A DNA stretch of 64,000 nucleotides from Cricetomys ansorgei (lineage: Eukaryota; Chordata; Mammalia; Rodentia; Nesomyidae), in contig JAMJFZ010002483.1 in the NCBI GenBank assembly GCA_026225945.1, positions 40,665 to 104,664 of the forward strand, written 5' to 3'. The notes beneath the pieces were generated by a model that was given only the letters and a program-made list of their open reading frames with translations, did no database searches and was not told the DNA's origin. The position numbers and the translations under genes are program-made. Below are positions 47,323 to 60,327 of the stretch, piece after piece (position 1 is the stretch's first letter; each line of letters opens with the position of its first letter).

Positions 47323-47970
47323 CCTATCTATCTATCTATTATTTTTTAGGTAGGATCTCACATATCCTAGGGTGGCCTTGGCCTTGAACTCCCTGTGTAG
47401 TTGAGAGAGACCTTGAACCGCAGATCCTCCTGTCTTCACATCTCAAAGACTGAGATTTCAGGTATTTACCAGTTTATGTGATGCTGGAGATCAAAGCCAG
47501 GTTTTCTTATAGGCACACATTCTACCAGTTCAGCAATATCCCCAGCTCAGTATCAGATTGACTGATTGATGGAGTGTGTGTGTGTGTGTGTGTGTGTGTC
47601 TGTGTGTGTCTGTGTGTGTCTGTGATAGGTACATGTGTTGCAGAACTTTATTTCTAGTTATGTTTTGGTTATTTTGTGCATTGTTGGGGGAAGGGCTGTC
47701 TAGGCCTTGGCATTTTGTATTGTCTGCAGGTGTTGGCTTTATGTAAAAGGTATTTGATTCCTCATGATCTGCATGTGCTAATAATAGAACACCTGAGGAG
47801 CTTCTATGCCAATAAAAACCCCTGAGATGAGAGGCTTGGGGTTCCACTGTCCAGGATGGTGCTTGCCATGACAGGTGGTTCCCTCTGCTGAGGTCTAGCA
47901 GGGTTTGCAGATATAAAACTGTCTCTGTGTCTTTCTTGCTGAGTGACACTGTGGGCATGCTGCTATATGC

Positions 47971-48030
<60 letters not shown>

Positions 48031-51000
48031 GTGTGCTTCTTCATGCAAGCATATGTAGAAGAGATTGAGTTTGGAATGACTTTTCTCAACAGATTATTTA
48101 TGTGATTGTTTTTTGAAACAGAATCTGTCAATAAACCTGGCTGCCCATTGAGTTCCTGGGATCTTTCTGTCTCTACCTTTAGTGCTGAGATTTAGTGCAC
48201 TGACATGCCCAGTTTTTCACCTGGGTTCTGCACACTGAAGTGAGGTCTTCATGCTTGACCAGTAGGCACTTCACCCAGTGAGCCATCTCCCCAGCTCAGT
48301 ATTAGATTAGTTGAGTATTTGAAAAGTTGAATATTAGAGCTAGACATGGTGGTGCCTACCTATAATTATATCACTTGGATGACGCAGGAAGATTGAGAAC
48401 TCAAGGCCAACTGGCTAGGTAGCAAAAGCCTGTCCTGGAAATAAAACGAGAGCTTGATATTCGAATTTTTCTCAGTCGTATTCCATGTTTTTCAGATGGC
48501 TTGTTAGTAAGCAGAACCACAAATACATTTATTTCTCCTCTCTTCCCACAAGTGAATTGCATAGAGCCAACTGCTATGACTGCTAGCATTCACACCTCAC
48601 TATATCCATAATTAGACAGTCAGAGGATGGAGGTGCTGGGACCAGAAGGAGAGACTTACAGTGCCAAAAACCAGGATGTCAAAACGGATCCCAAAGGCTT
48701 TGATCAGTGTCCGCTTTTCCACGTTGTTTTCCTTATAGTACTTGGCATATCTGTGGGAGAAAAGCAGCCACGTTTACAGTGGCCTCTCACAAAACCCTGG
48801 TATTTTATGGGGCAAAAGGTCAAACCAGTAGCCAACCAGTCTTCCTCATCTGTTCTTGATGCCTGCCGCAGTTGGCAGAGGAAAGATCATAGTCCACCCC
48901 TCTAATTACTCTCTGTCCAGCTGGAACCAATTGTGTCCCCAAGTTACCTCGCCTGCTTCCAGCATCACAGAGTGACGGGAAGTTGGCTTTTAGCTTCCTA
49001 TTAAAACATCGAACATTTAAAGCAACAAAAGATTAAAAATTAGCAAAGAAACTTCTTAAAAGAGTAACTTCAGGCAATATGCTTATTTCTCTCTTTTTTT
49101 TCTTCTTTCTTTTGTTTTTCAGACAAGGTCTCTGTATGTAGCCCTGGCTGTCCTAGAACTCACTGTGTAAGCCAAGCTGGCCTCAAGCTCAGAGATCTGC
49201 CTGCCTTTCTCCAACTGCTGGGATTAAAGGTGTATACCACTATGCCAGGCGTGTTTATCTCTTAAAAGAGAAAAAAATAGACCTGGCTTCTAATAGCATG
49301 GGAGGAGGGCAATGTGAGTCTCAGCCCTCAGTTGCTCTACTGGGGACAGGTGACCTGTCCCGATGTGGGTTTTTAGATCCTGTATTCATCTGTTTGCTAA
49401 CCATTAACCACAGAGCCAAACCAAAGGTCACCTTGTGGACAGCAGCCTGAAACAACAAAACCATAAATCTCATAAACTAGCACGAGTTGAGTCTCTGTAC
49501 CTTTCCCTGGTTGTTCTTACATAAAAATGGGCCCTTTCTTTCTGAGTTGCTAATTCACAACCTATTTCCAGGTGTAGGAAGAGAAGACAGATGCTCTGCC
49601 TAAATATCGCCTGGAATAGCTGAGACCCTTTCTGTGAAAAGCCCTCAGAACCTGATACTGCCATTAGGCAGTCTCAGGAAGTGCCTGTTTCTAGTCAGAG
49701 GGGTTCCCATTGCCTTGAGTTTGATTGTTTCATTTCAAGACAGTTCTCTCCTTCCATGTCTGTCCATCTCTGTCCAGTGATTTGCTTTCTAATACACAAG
49801 CCAGCATACACCAGCACTCCACGATTATGGTTGGAAAATCTGCTTATTGCCTGGGAAAATTAATTTTATAAGTACTTAGATTTCTGCTTCTGGGCTCTTG
49901 GCATTGAAGATCATAATGGAGAGCAAAGATTATATGGGGATACTATTCAGAAAGGGGGCTCCTGGGCCTGAATGCCAAAGAGAGGTTTCAGAAGATCTGA
50001 GTAGTCCTAGGAGTCAACTCAGTACAGACAGGTGGTGAGTCAGTGAGGGACACTGGGCAAGGACATTTTTTCTGTGCATAATGGGTTAAATGGTGGCCCC
50101 CAAAGAAGATAGTCCAAGTTCCTAACTCCAGGCCAGCACCTGTGAATATGACCTTATTTGGAACAGTGTTTGATTTTATTTTTTTTACAAATGTAAATAA
50201 GCATCTCAAGATGAACTTTCCTTGAATCCAGAGTAGTCCTACACAGCATGATTGGCAGGCATCCTTAAAAACTAAAGGAGATGGAAATTTAGACTCAAAG
50301 ACACAATGGAGAAACCAGCCAGGCATGAAAGCAGAGATTAGAGTGGTTCAGCTATAAGATAAGAGATTCCTGGAGCTGACAGAAGTAGAAGAAGCAAGAG
50401 AAGACCCCTTCTTAAGCCTTCAGAGAGAGCATGACCCTGCTGATACCTGGTCTTCCTTAGATTCCTGGTCTCTGTGAGAGAATAAATGTCGACTGCCTTA
50501 AACTGTTTGTGGTAATCTGTTACAGCAGCTAAGGGAAACTAAACTAATACTTACTCATTCATGTTCTAGACCTGAGAACTGCATCTCATATTCCCTGTAT
50601 CATACATATAAATCAAGTGAATCAGGTGCTCACCAAAGGAGGACATTTTGTAGTACACCTTCTTTATTTTAGTGTTTGTGTGTATGTGTGGAGGCCAGAG
50701 GTCTGCATCAGGGACCTTCCTCAATCAGTCTCCACTTTATTTTCTCAGACACGGTCTCTCTCTGAACCTACTGATCACCAGTTCGTCTGGACTGGCTAGC
50801 CAGTTAGCCCTAGGGATCCTCCTGTCTCTGCTTGCCTAGCACTGGGATTCCAGGAACACCCCCAGGCCTGGCTCCTTACAGGAATGCTAGGGTCCTCTTG
50901 CTTGCATAGCAAGTACTTTTCCTACTGAGTCATCTCCCCAGCCCCATAAATCTTTTTCTTGAGGGCAAAGTTACATAATGTGAACTTTTTAACTTCCTGT

Positions 51001-52655
51001 GAAAAAGAAGACTATATTTCCCCAAATACCTCATATAGCCTGTAATTTCCTTCTCTCTTATGACGCTGTTTGAAAATAACTTGTCCCCTTGCCTATCAGA
51101 TCTCCACAATTCATTTTCAGCCAAAGAATTCTTCTGGCGATTATTCAACAATGAATTTGCTAAAACTTTGTTCTAAAAGAATACTGATACCATAATCCCT
51201 CCGGGGCTCTAGAGGGCTCAGATCCCACCAGGAGCTTCTGTTCTTAGGTCTAGCTCAGAGACCAGAAGGATGTTGGTTAATACCTGGTTGGTACATTGCC
51301 CTGAATGCTGTGGCTGACTGCTAAATAAAAATGCCAACAAGGACAGTCAGGGGACCATTCATCCTGTCCTCTCTTTCTTGCTAATGGCCACAGCCTATTC
51401 AGTACATCATTCTACTCAGCAAGGGTGATCAAAAAGTCACCTGAACTAAGAGCATCTTCCCATTGACCCAGAAGAAGCAAAGAGCCTCAGCGAGCCTGAT
51501 GCTGAGTCAAGAGTCCCACACTCAGATCTCCACAGGGGCCAGGCATCAAGGCTGCAGGTCACATATAAGGACATAAAGGGGTAGCGTGGACCGACAAAGC
51601 AAAAGCCACATGCTCTTTCTATATGGCAGATTCTCAGCTCCAGCCAATGCCATCATACAGGATATAGGCCCAGTGTTATTAAAAGAGTTTATAATCTTTT
51701 TATCAAACACTTTAGTTTTTCAGGAAAAAATAGGGAGCCCCGATCTCTGTATAGAATATTACAAGGTTTAAAAAATTTTACAAGTGCAAAGAAATAAATG
51801 GAGTCTCCAGGAGATTGTGTTCAGTGCAAGTGTTTGCTAAGCTGGGGGCGGAGGAGGGGGGCACTGTGATGCTCTGTACCATACATAGGCACCCAGCTGA
51901 GGCCCATGACCCAGGTTCTGGGATGGAGCTATCAGGATAGGTGTCTACATCAGCAGTGTTCACGTTCTAGTGAACAGCAGAGCCCCATGGAGACATGAAA
52001 ATGCAGACATCAGGCCCATCCCTGTACAGTCTGACTCAAAAGAGCTAGGTCCGGCCGGGAATGTGCGTTTGAGTCATTGTGTGATGCTGATGCTGAGGGC
52101 TGTAGGTAGGAACGGGATTCACAGATGTTACTTTGTTTTCCACACTGCTTCTCAGAGCTCAGGCTCCTGTTCTCTTAACTAGGGAAGGGGCCATTCCTAC
52201 AGGGCTCCTACCTCCCGCTTAGAGAGGCTTCTCTGGCTACATTTTCCCACCACACCACCTTGCTTGATTTTCTTCAGAGCACATTGCCATCATTAGAAAT
52301 CCTTTAGTTAGATTTGTGTTTGTTCCACTGAGATAACAGTTACGTCTCTTATAATGCATACGTCTTAAGGGTTCTGTTCAAGGTTTGTTTGCTTATTTTA
52401 GTGTTTTGGGGACAGAGTCTTTCTAAGTAGCTCTGGCTAGCTTGGAACTTGCTATGTAGATCAGACTGTCCTCAAACTCACAGAGTCGCCTCTGCTTCTT
52501 TGTGCTGGGATTAAAGACCTGTACCACCGTGATGACTGGCAATGGATTTTGACAAATGAATACCTTGTGTTATCATTAAAATTCCTTCAACTCGGAGCAT
52601 TCCATTTTCTCAGAAAACTCTTTTTTTATCCTAGAACCCACTATTCTGTCTTCTT

Positions 52656-52694
<39 letters not shown>

Positions 52695-53733
52695 TGTCTG
52701 TCTGTCTGTCTGATATGTGCATGCCACAGACATGTACTTGAGGAGATCAGGTGAAAACTTACAGGAGGTGGTTCTCCCCTTCCATTGTATGGATTCTGGG
52801 GCTTGAACTTAGTCATTGGGCATGGTAGCAAGCTCCCTTCCCACTGAGCCATCTCGACAGCCCATGTTTTTCCTCTTCTTGAACTTCATCTAAATGGCAT
52901 AATGTCATGTAGCATGTGCTGTTTAGGTCTGGCTTTTCACTATAACATCTGTAGAACCAGCTCTCCCAGATATCACATGTAGCAATGCTTTGTTCTTTCC
53001 TTATTCATACTGAGTAGTTTTCCACTGTACACATATACTGCAGGGTGTCCATTCATCCATGACTACATATTTGGCTTCTATTTTGCTGTTATAAGTAAGA
53101 CTACTATGTGTATTTGTGTACAAAAGCCTTTTTGTTTGATTTTTTAAATTTATTTACTTTTTAAACAGAGTGAATATAGATTTATTAAGGAAAATGAGAG
53201 AATTCCTGAGGGCAGGAGGGGACCCAGAAGAGGAATACTCTTGTTTTATTTTACTTTTTTATCTTTATTTTATGTTTATGATTTTTTTGTCTGTGTGTAT
53301 GTGTACCATGTACATGCTTGATGTCCACAATGATCATAAAAAAGTATATGATAGATCCCCTGGAATTAGATATTTGGATGGTTATGAGTCACTGTGGATA
53401 TTGGGAATCAATAGTCCTTTTGAAGAACAGCCAGTACTCTTCACTGCTGAGCCATCTCTCTAGTCCCTGTCTTTTAAAATTTTAGCCATTCCAGTGCATG
53501 TACAGTTATATCATCTTTTTTCAATTTATTTATTTATTTATTTGTAGGCAGAGTTTCTCTGTTGTAACTCTGACTGTTTAGAGTTACAGAGATTACAGAG
53601 TTACTCACTCTGTAGACCTGGCTGGCCTTGAACTCACAGATATCTGCCTGCCTCTGCCTGGTTGCTGGGATTAAAGGCGTGTGCCACCACCCTCTGGCAA
53701 CACTTTTTTTCTATTTTAACATTTATTTATTTA

Positions 53734-53770
<37 letters not shown>

Positions 53771-56700
53771 CGCGCGGTGCACATACCCACATATGTCCTA
53801 CATGTTGAAGTTAGAGGACAACTTGTGAGAGGCAGCTCCGTCTTTCCACCATGTGTGTTCTGAGGATCAAACTCAGGTCTCTATGCTTGGCAGCAAGTAG
53901 CCTTACCCACTGAGCCATCTTTGGCTCTACAATTTTATCTTATTGTGGTTTTAATTTGCATTTCCCTGATGACAAGTAACGTTGAAGAGCTATAATGTTG
54001 ATTTACATGTATTTTGTCTATCTACTATATTTTACTTACTATATATTCTGTCTATATTGTGCCCTTATAGAATATAGTGGCAACCATAAAGTGGCAACCT
54101 TGTCTTTTTGTTTGCTGATATATGCCCATTGGCACATTCTATACTGTTACCTGAAGTTGTAGCCAGGGATCAAGGACTCATTGGTATATTTGTCGTCCAG
54201 GCGGCGGAAGCTGTATTTGGGATGACAGTGATAGAACCAGCTGTCCAGGTTGCAGTCCCAGTAGATCTCAATGCCCATGATTCCTCCCTTGGGGTGGGGT
54301 GGGGAGTCAACAAGAGAAGTCACTAAGTCTGTTGGGTGTGGCTTGTGCAACCATCAGACACTGTCCAGCACAGTGATATTGCAGGGAAGGTTTTCTATCT
54401 GTGGGGAAAATACTCATTAAAAGGTTTCAGTGCCATGAACGTGAGCTAGAACACCGTGGTGGCAGCAGGCATGCCTCCCTGCTCTTCCCATCTGGGACAC
54501 GCTGCCTCAGATTTACTCCTAAAATGTAACTTCCAACAAGCCATCCTTGCATTCAGACTCCTTTCATGACTCCTTCCCGTTAAAGATTAACTGGTTAGCC
54601 TGGAGTCCAGGGGACTCCATCAAACACCTTCTCTGCTTTCTCTCTGAGCTCCCTTAGGAAAAGCTTCAACAGCCGTGAGCAAATGAAGGACTCCGAGATG
54701 GACAGGCTTCCTGGTTCTCACGTGCCCTTCCTAGAAGTGTCCCTTCTCCTAAATATAAGTGTTTTTTATAGGAGAGACAGAGAAATCAGACAAAATGTGG
54801 AGGCATGCTCGTGGAATCTCAGGACTTGAAAGGCTAAGGAGATTAGAGAATTCCTGGCCAGCCCGGGCTACCTAATGAGACCCACTCTCAAAAAACCAAA
54901 AAGTCACTGTGGCCACTGGAATAAGATGCGTGGTTGTTGGCTGTAAAGATGGAGGAAGGGGCTGCCAACCAGAAAGCAAGTACTGGAGCATGGATGGGGA
55001 GGGTAAAGATGCAAACGTGTGTTCTCCCCTGGAGCCTGCAGAGGGAGTGCGGGCTGCTGACATCCAGGCCCAGAAGGAAACAGGTTCCTTTAAATTGGCA
55101 CATTAGTACTGATCTGTCACTGGTGCGGGAGAAATGCACCAAGTAGTTCACTCAGGATTGTGGGGTTCCCTGAAGGAATTCAGGTGAAGCCCTTGGTACT
55201 GGGTATGGTTTACCAATTCCAAATAAATGTGAGCTGTGACTTTAGAACCCAAAAGGTCAGCCTCTACCATCAGACACTGTCATTTGACATTTGACAACCT
55301 CAATCCCCTCCAACCGAGCCCTGCCCCGTGTATGCACAAGTGTACACACACACACACACACCACACATACGTGTGTGCACGCCATGGTACAGACTCCACC
55401 AACCTGAATTGCCACCTCTGAAAAGTTCTCTCCTATTTCCTGGAAGATGTCGCCTAGTCGGAAAATAGGACACTGAGGGTTCTGAGTCTTGTGAAAGGTG
55501 CAAGAGGTGTTCAGATCTGGCAAGATGTTTCTCCTGTGCAGAATTGCAGACAAGTGGATATTTTAACAACCACCTTTCTAAAGAGAAAGCAAATGCCTGA
55601 TAAATAGTGCTTGCTGATTACCGTGGTGTAAATGCCTCCACCACAGTTGAGGTCAAGCTCCCAGTGGGACACTGTTGAACTTGACCTTGATCTACTACAA
55701 ACAGACCCATCACTCATTGATGTGAACTTTGTGGCAGCTCTATTGTCTCCTGGGGGCCTTGTAGAATGTCCTCTTACATTGTGGTAAGAACAATCTTTGT
55801 GGCCGATAGCATATTGCAGATTTGGTGGGGTATCACTTCCAGAGACTGTGGCTTCCATCTCGGTTGCCCCTGCTCACCTGCTACCCAGATTGCTTGCTCT
55901 GATGAAGCAGCCACCAGGTCCTAAGGATACTCAAACAGTCCTTGGGCCAGAGGAGTGCAGGAGGAACTTAGTCCTCCTGCCGCAGCCACATGGGTAAGGC
56001 TGGAACAGGAACCAGCTCTACTCAAGCCTAGAACTAACAGTAGCTCTTACTGACAGTGCTGGAAAGAGCATGAGCCAGAAGCACCCAGCAAAGTCATTTC
56101 CAGATTCCGGATCCACAGATGAGAGAGATAAAAAAGGTTTTGTAGTTTTAGGCACCCTGGGTTTGGGATCATTTGTTCCACAGCCAAGATAACTGATACA
56201 GACAGCCAGGTACTTGAGATACTCACGTAGTATAGTTGTGGCCGGGGAAATCAATGTTGTTCTTGATGAGTACAGTGAAGTTTTCAGCGCTCCTCAAGAG
56301 TGCAGGCCTGGGAGAGAAGATTGAGGGTCAGTGACCTCGGGGACAAAGGATCCACAGGACCAGAGGGCTATCGTGTTGTGCTTTTGAGTAGAGAGAATGA
56401 TTCCAGTAACTTAGAAGGCAAAACTTTCCAATATTCTCCACAAAGCCTGTAGATTCTCCAAGAAGGTGTCTCTGTTCTTGAGACTCCCATGGCAGTTATG
56501 GTGTCATGTGCAACACTGATACAATTGCATGTTTGGCTGTTGTGCAGTGATGTATTGCATTTGACAATTAGCTCGCCAAGGGGGAAACAGGAAAGAGCTT
56601 CAAATACAGCACTTGCTGATTACCATGGCATAAATACTCCTACCGTGGCTCTGTGAGCCCCCATCCACCATCGCTAAACTTGAAACAGACAGATGAGCAT

Positions 56701-59700
56701 AACTGGCTTTGAGCCAGTGCCAGTCAGCTCTTGAGCACCCGTGTTTGTAGCTTCCTGAGTAGGTTAAAGTCTCTGCAAGGCTGAAGAATAATTTTATTTT
56801 GGGGTGCTCAGCCTTTATCACAGACCACACACAGAGTTGTCCATATCATTCATTCATTCATTCATCAGAGGTTCAGGGTAGCATTTAGTTCTCCATTCAC
56901 TTAGAGGAATTGAAATTCCAGGCCACAGGAAGGCCACCCACCCACCAGCCAGCGAGCCATTCATTAGCAAGAAATTATGGTACTGGACATGGAGCAGGGC
57001 ACTGGGATACAATGATGAACAAGACTGTCAGCAATTGAAAATCTATGAAAAATGGAGAAAACTGGCTGAAGGCAAAACAAAACATCTCTGGTACTATCTC
57101 CAGACATACCTCAGCCACAAAGGTAGGAGGGGTAGACGGGAAACCAAGAACCATCTGACTTTCATTCCAGGATTTCTGGGACCTAGTTTTGGCTCTGTTG
57201 GGACAGAACTATGGTGAATACTGTCATTTTTTCCTGTTCAGCATCAATAGTTCCCATTTGGCATATAGTCTCAATTTTCTTGCTTTTGGGCTCACCAGCC
57301 CACAGAGGCTCCAGAGGGTCAGGTGGGGATGACTCTACTCCCTATTCATCCCTATTGTTGAGCGTGGACTTGAGACCTAAGGCTAGCTGCGAAGTGCCAG
57401 CCACTCTCCTTGACCACAGTGGTTGGTTCATAGAGGATATAAGACATAGTCATGCCAATGAGAATATTCCAGAGCTTTAGTGGAAAACAAAAGGCTACAG
57501 TGATTCTTGAACTCAGTGAACTACAACTCAAGGAAAGTCAAAACAGAAGAATAACTAGGAGAAAGGGTAGAAGGAGGAAGAGAGACCCTCAATACCTTCA
57601 AAGCCTGGGACCAGGGACTCTGGATGGAAAGGAAAGGGAAGGGAGGGGAAGGGGAAGGGAAAGATAGGGAAGGGAAGGGAAGGGAAGGGAAGGGAAGGGA
57701 AGGGGACTCCCAAATTGATAGTCCTTTTTCTGTTTAATAAAACTGGGTTCATGGTACTTGCATAAAATAATTTTATTTATAACAAATTGTGCCTTGTTCT
57801 GGACTCTGTCCTTAAGACATTTTAAACTTCATGCTTTGAGTAGACAGTGCTTCTGTTAGAAACATGGGTTATTAAGAGAAAATCTCAGCACCAGTGTAGG
57901 ATACTGCACAGGGCAGGCCTAAGGTCCTCAAAATAAGCTATGACCATTGGTCACTATAGATAGTTGGTAAGGCCCTGTTGCTGAAGTTATAACATACTTT
58001 GGACATGGAGGAAGCAAGCTGGAACTGACCTGGAGATTTTTTGCCTGCTAGTGCCAGAAAGTGCTATGCAGACCACTGAGGGAGAAAAGTTATCAGTGGT
58101 ATTACTCAGCAGTGAGCCATGCATGCTGCAATACCAACCTGCAGGGCAAGATTTGCACATATAGAGGCATGAAGGCTATGGAGTAACCAAGTGCTTTCTG
58201 ATCAGATTTAAGGCCTGCTGCACTGGAGGGACTTCATGTCTGGTACTACGAACCTTGTCAGAAGCCCATGGCTTAGTACACAGGCCCTGAGTAGAACCTA
58301 GTCCTGCTTTACTAAATGGACATGTTGTCAAACTGCCTTCTATGTATTTGTTTATACTCACACAAATCAACCTTAGTTAGAGAAGCTTATTTTTGCAGTG
58401 GACAGCAGTGAATGCAGACTCATAACTGGTCAAAGTACTAAGGAAAAGTGACTGTAGAGCATTCAGCCCTAAGTGGGACATTTATATTGACACCCACTCC
58501 CCAAAGGTTCAGGGAGCAAAGAAGAGGGGTGGAGAGAACGTTAAGAAGCAGAGGGTGGGGAAGAGAGCTGTCTTCCGGGCATGCCATGGCTGTTGCATCC
58601 ATAAACTCAGAGCAGCTATAGTTACCTGCACAAGCTCTACAGAAGATCAAGTAGTCAGCATTCCAGCATAGATGGGAGCCGGGATCACAAGGCTCCACCC
58701 ACAGCTGAGGAACTATGGGCAAGCCACGGCTGCCAGGAGAGGGTCATTTCTCTTCAGGGTATGGCCACTGCTATGTTGCCCATGCTGAAGAATGGGCGTA
58801 TACCTATGTTCATGCAGACACAACTAACTGGGCTCAGTGAGTTATTAAAGGAGGGGTCAGGCACATGAAGGTGGAAGAAGAAAATATTTGGGGAAGGCAC
58901 CAGGGAGAGTGGGAGGGGAAACTTGGGTTAAGTATGATTAAAATACATTAAAACACACACACACACATGTGTGTATGAAATTGTCAAAATAAGTTTTAAA
59001 TATATATATATAGTAAGAATAAATAAATGAATTCTTGACTGAGAATCAGAAATCCTCTCACATGATCCTCTCACATGACATTTATAGCTTTCTATTTTGA
59101 AATAGCTTTCTCTGCATGTCTTATCTCTTCTATTGCAGAGCAAGAACCTTGGGACCCACTCCCTTATCTGGGTCGTCTCCTGTTTTAGATTTTTATTTCG
59201 TAAGCAGTGATACACAAGGGAAACAACTGTCAAATGCCAACTCCTTGGTAGCTATGCTGAATGAACAGAGGGTTAAGTGAGCCATCCTAGCTGGTTCACA
59301 AAGCACATGAGAAACTGTGTGCTCAAGGTCATGTCAAAAGCAGTGTAGGAAGCTGGTTTAGTGGTATATGCCTATAACTCCAGAACTCAGGAGCCTGAGG
59401 TAGGAGGATTACAAGATGCAGCCAGCTTCAACTACACAGTGAGACCTTGTCTCAAAAAGTAGTAAGAATAAAAAAGCAGCAGGTATGGTGGTGTACGCCT
59501 TTAATCTCAGCACCCAGCAAACAGAGGTAGGCAGATCTCTGAGTCTGAAGTCAATCCAGTCTCTATAGTGAGTTCTAGGCCAGCCAGGGCTACACAGTGA
59601 GACCCTGCCTTGAACACAACAGCAATGACAACAACAAAAAGATGAAAATGGAGCCCTGGGACAGGCATGTGGGGATGCACAGTGTTCATCTGATGCATGA

Positions 59701-60294
59701 TTTGGTGACAGAGCTGAAACTGACAGCCATAGCAACCTCTGTGTGGATCCAAGCAGTCCTGGGGTGTAGGCTGGTATCCCTTCCACAGCTGGTTTGTACC
59801 TTCTGCACAAAGAAACATTCCCTGACAATGGAAGTCCAGAAAGGGGGGTGCCGCCTACTGCCTGCACCCTGACATTGGATGGAGGTGGGGGGATGGACCT
59901 TGGCCTGAGCCTTTTACATGTCAGCTTGGGTAGCCTTCTTTTTGTCCCACATATGGAGTGGTCCTGAGTCCTGGTTGGTCTGGGAAGTACTGAGATTAAA
60001 ATTAGAGCCAATGAAATGGCTCGGTGGGTGAATGTAGTTGCCACTAAGCCAGATGGCATGAGTTTCCCCTTGGGACCCACATGGTGAGAGGAAAAAAACA
60101 GTTTCTGTAAGTTGTCCTATGAGGTCCAGATGCACGGTATGCCACATATGCACCCGCCATTCCTTACTTCACGTCACCGCTGGTAGCTGGTAGCTACCAT
60201 ATTGGACACCACAGGCACCAAATATTCCCATCGCTGAAGAAAATTCCATTGGACAGAGCTGTCTAGAACCAGTATGCTTTTAGGAGGTAGTAGT

Positions 60295-60327
<33 letters not shown>

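Noticed and set aside
47530..48131. ORFs rich in HTHTHT
   Set aside because: Translation of GT microsatellites.
59409..60080. 223-codon minus-strand ORF, the longest in the window
   Set aside because: Half of it is antisense of two B1 SINEs (the translated QAGLELT-like and [12 protein letters not shown] patterns). The rest has no recognisable domain.
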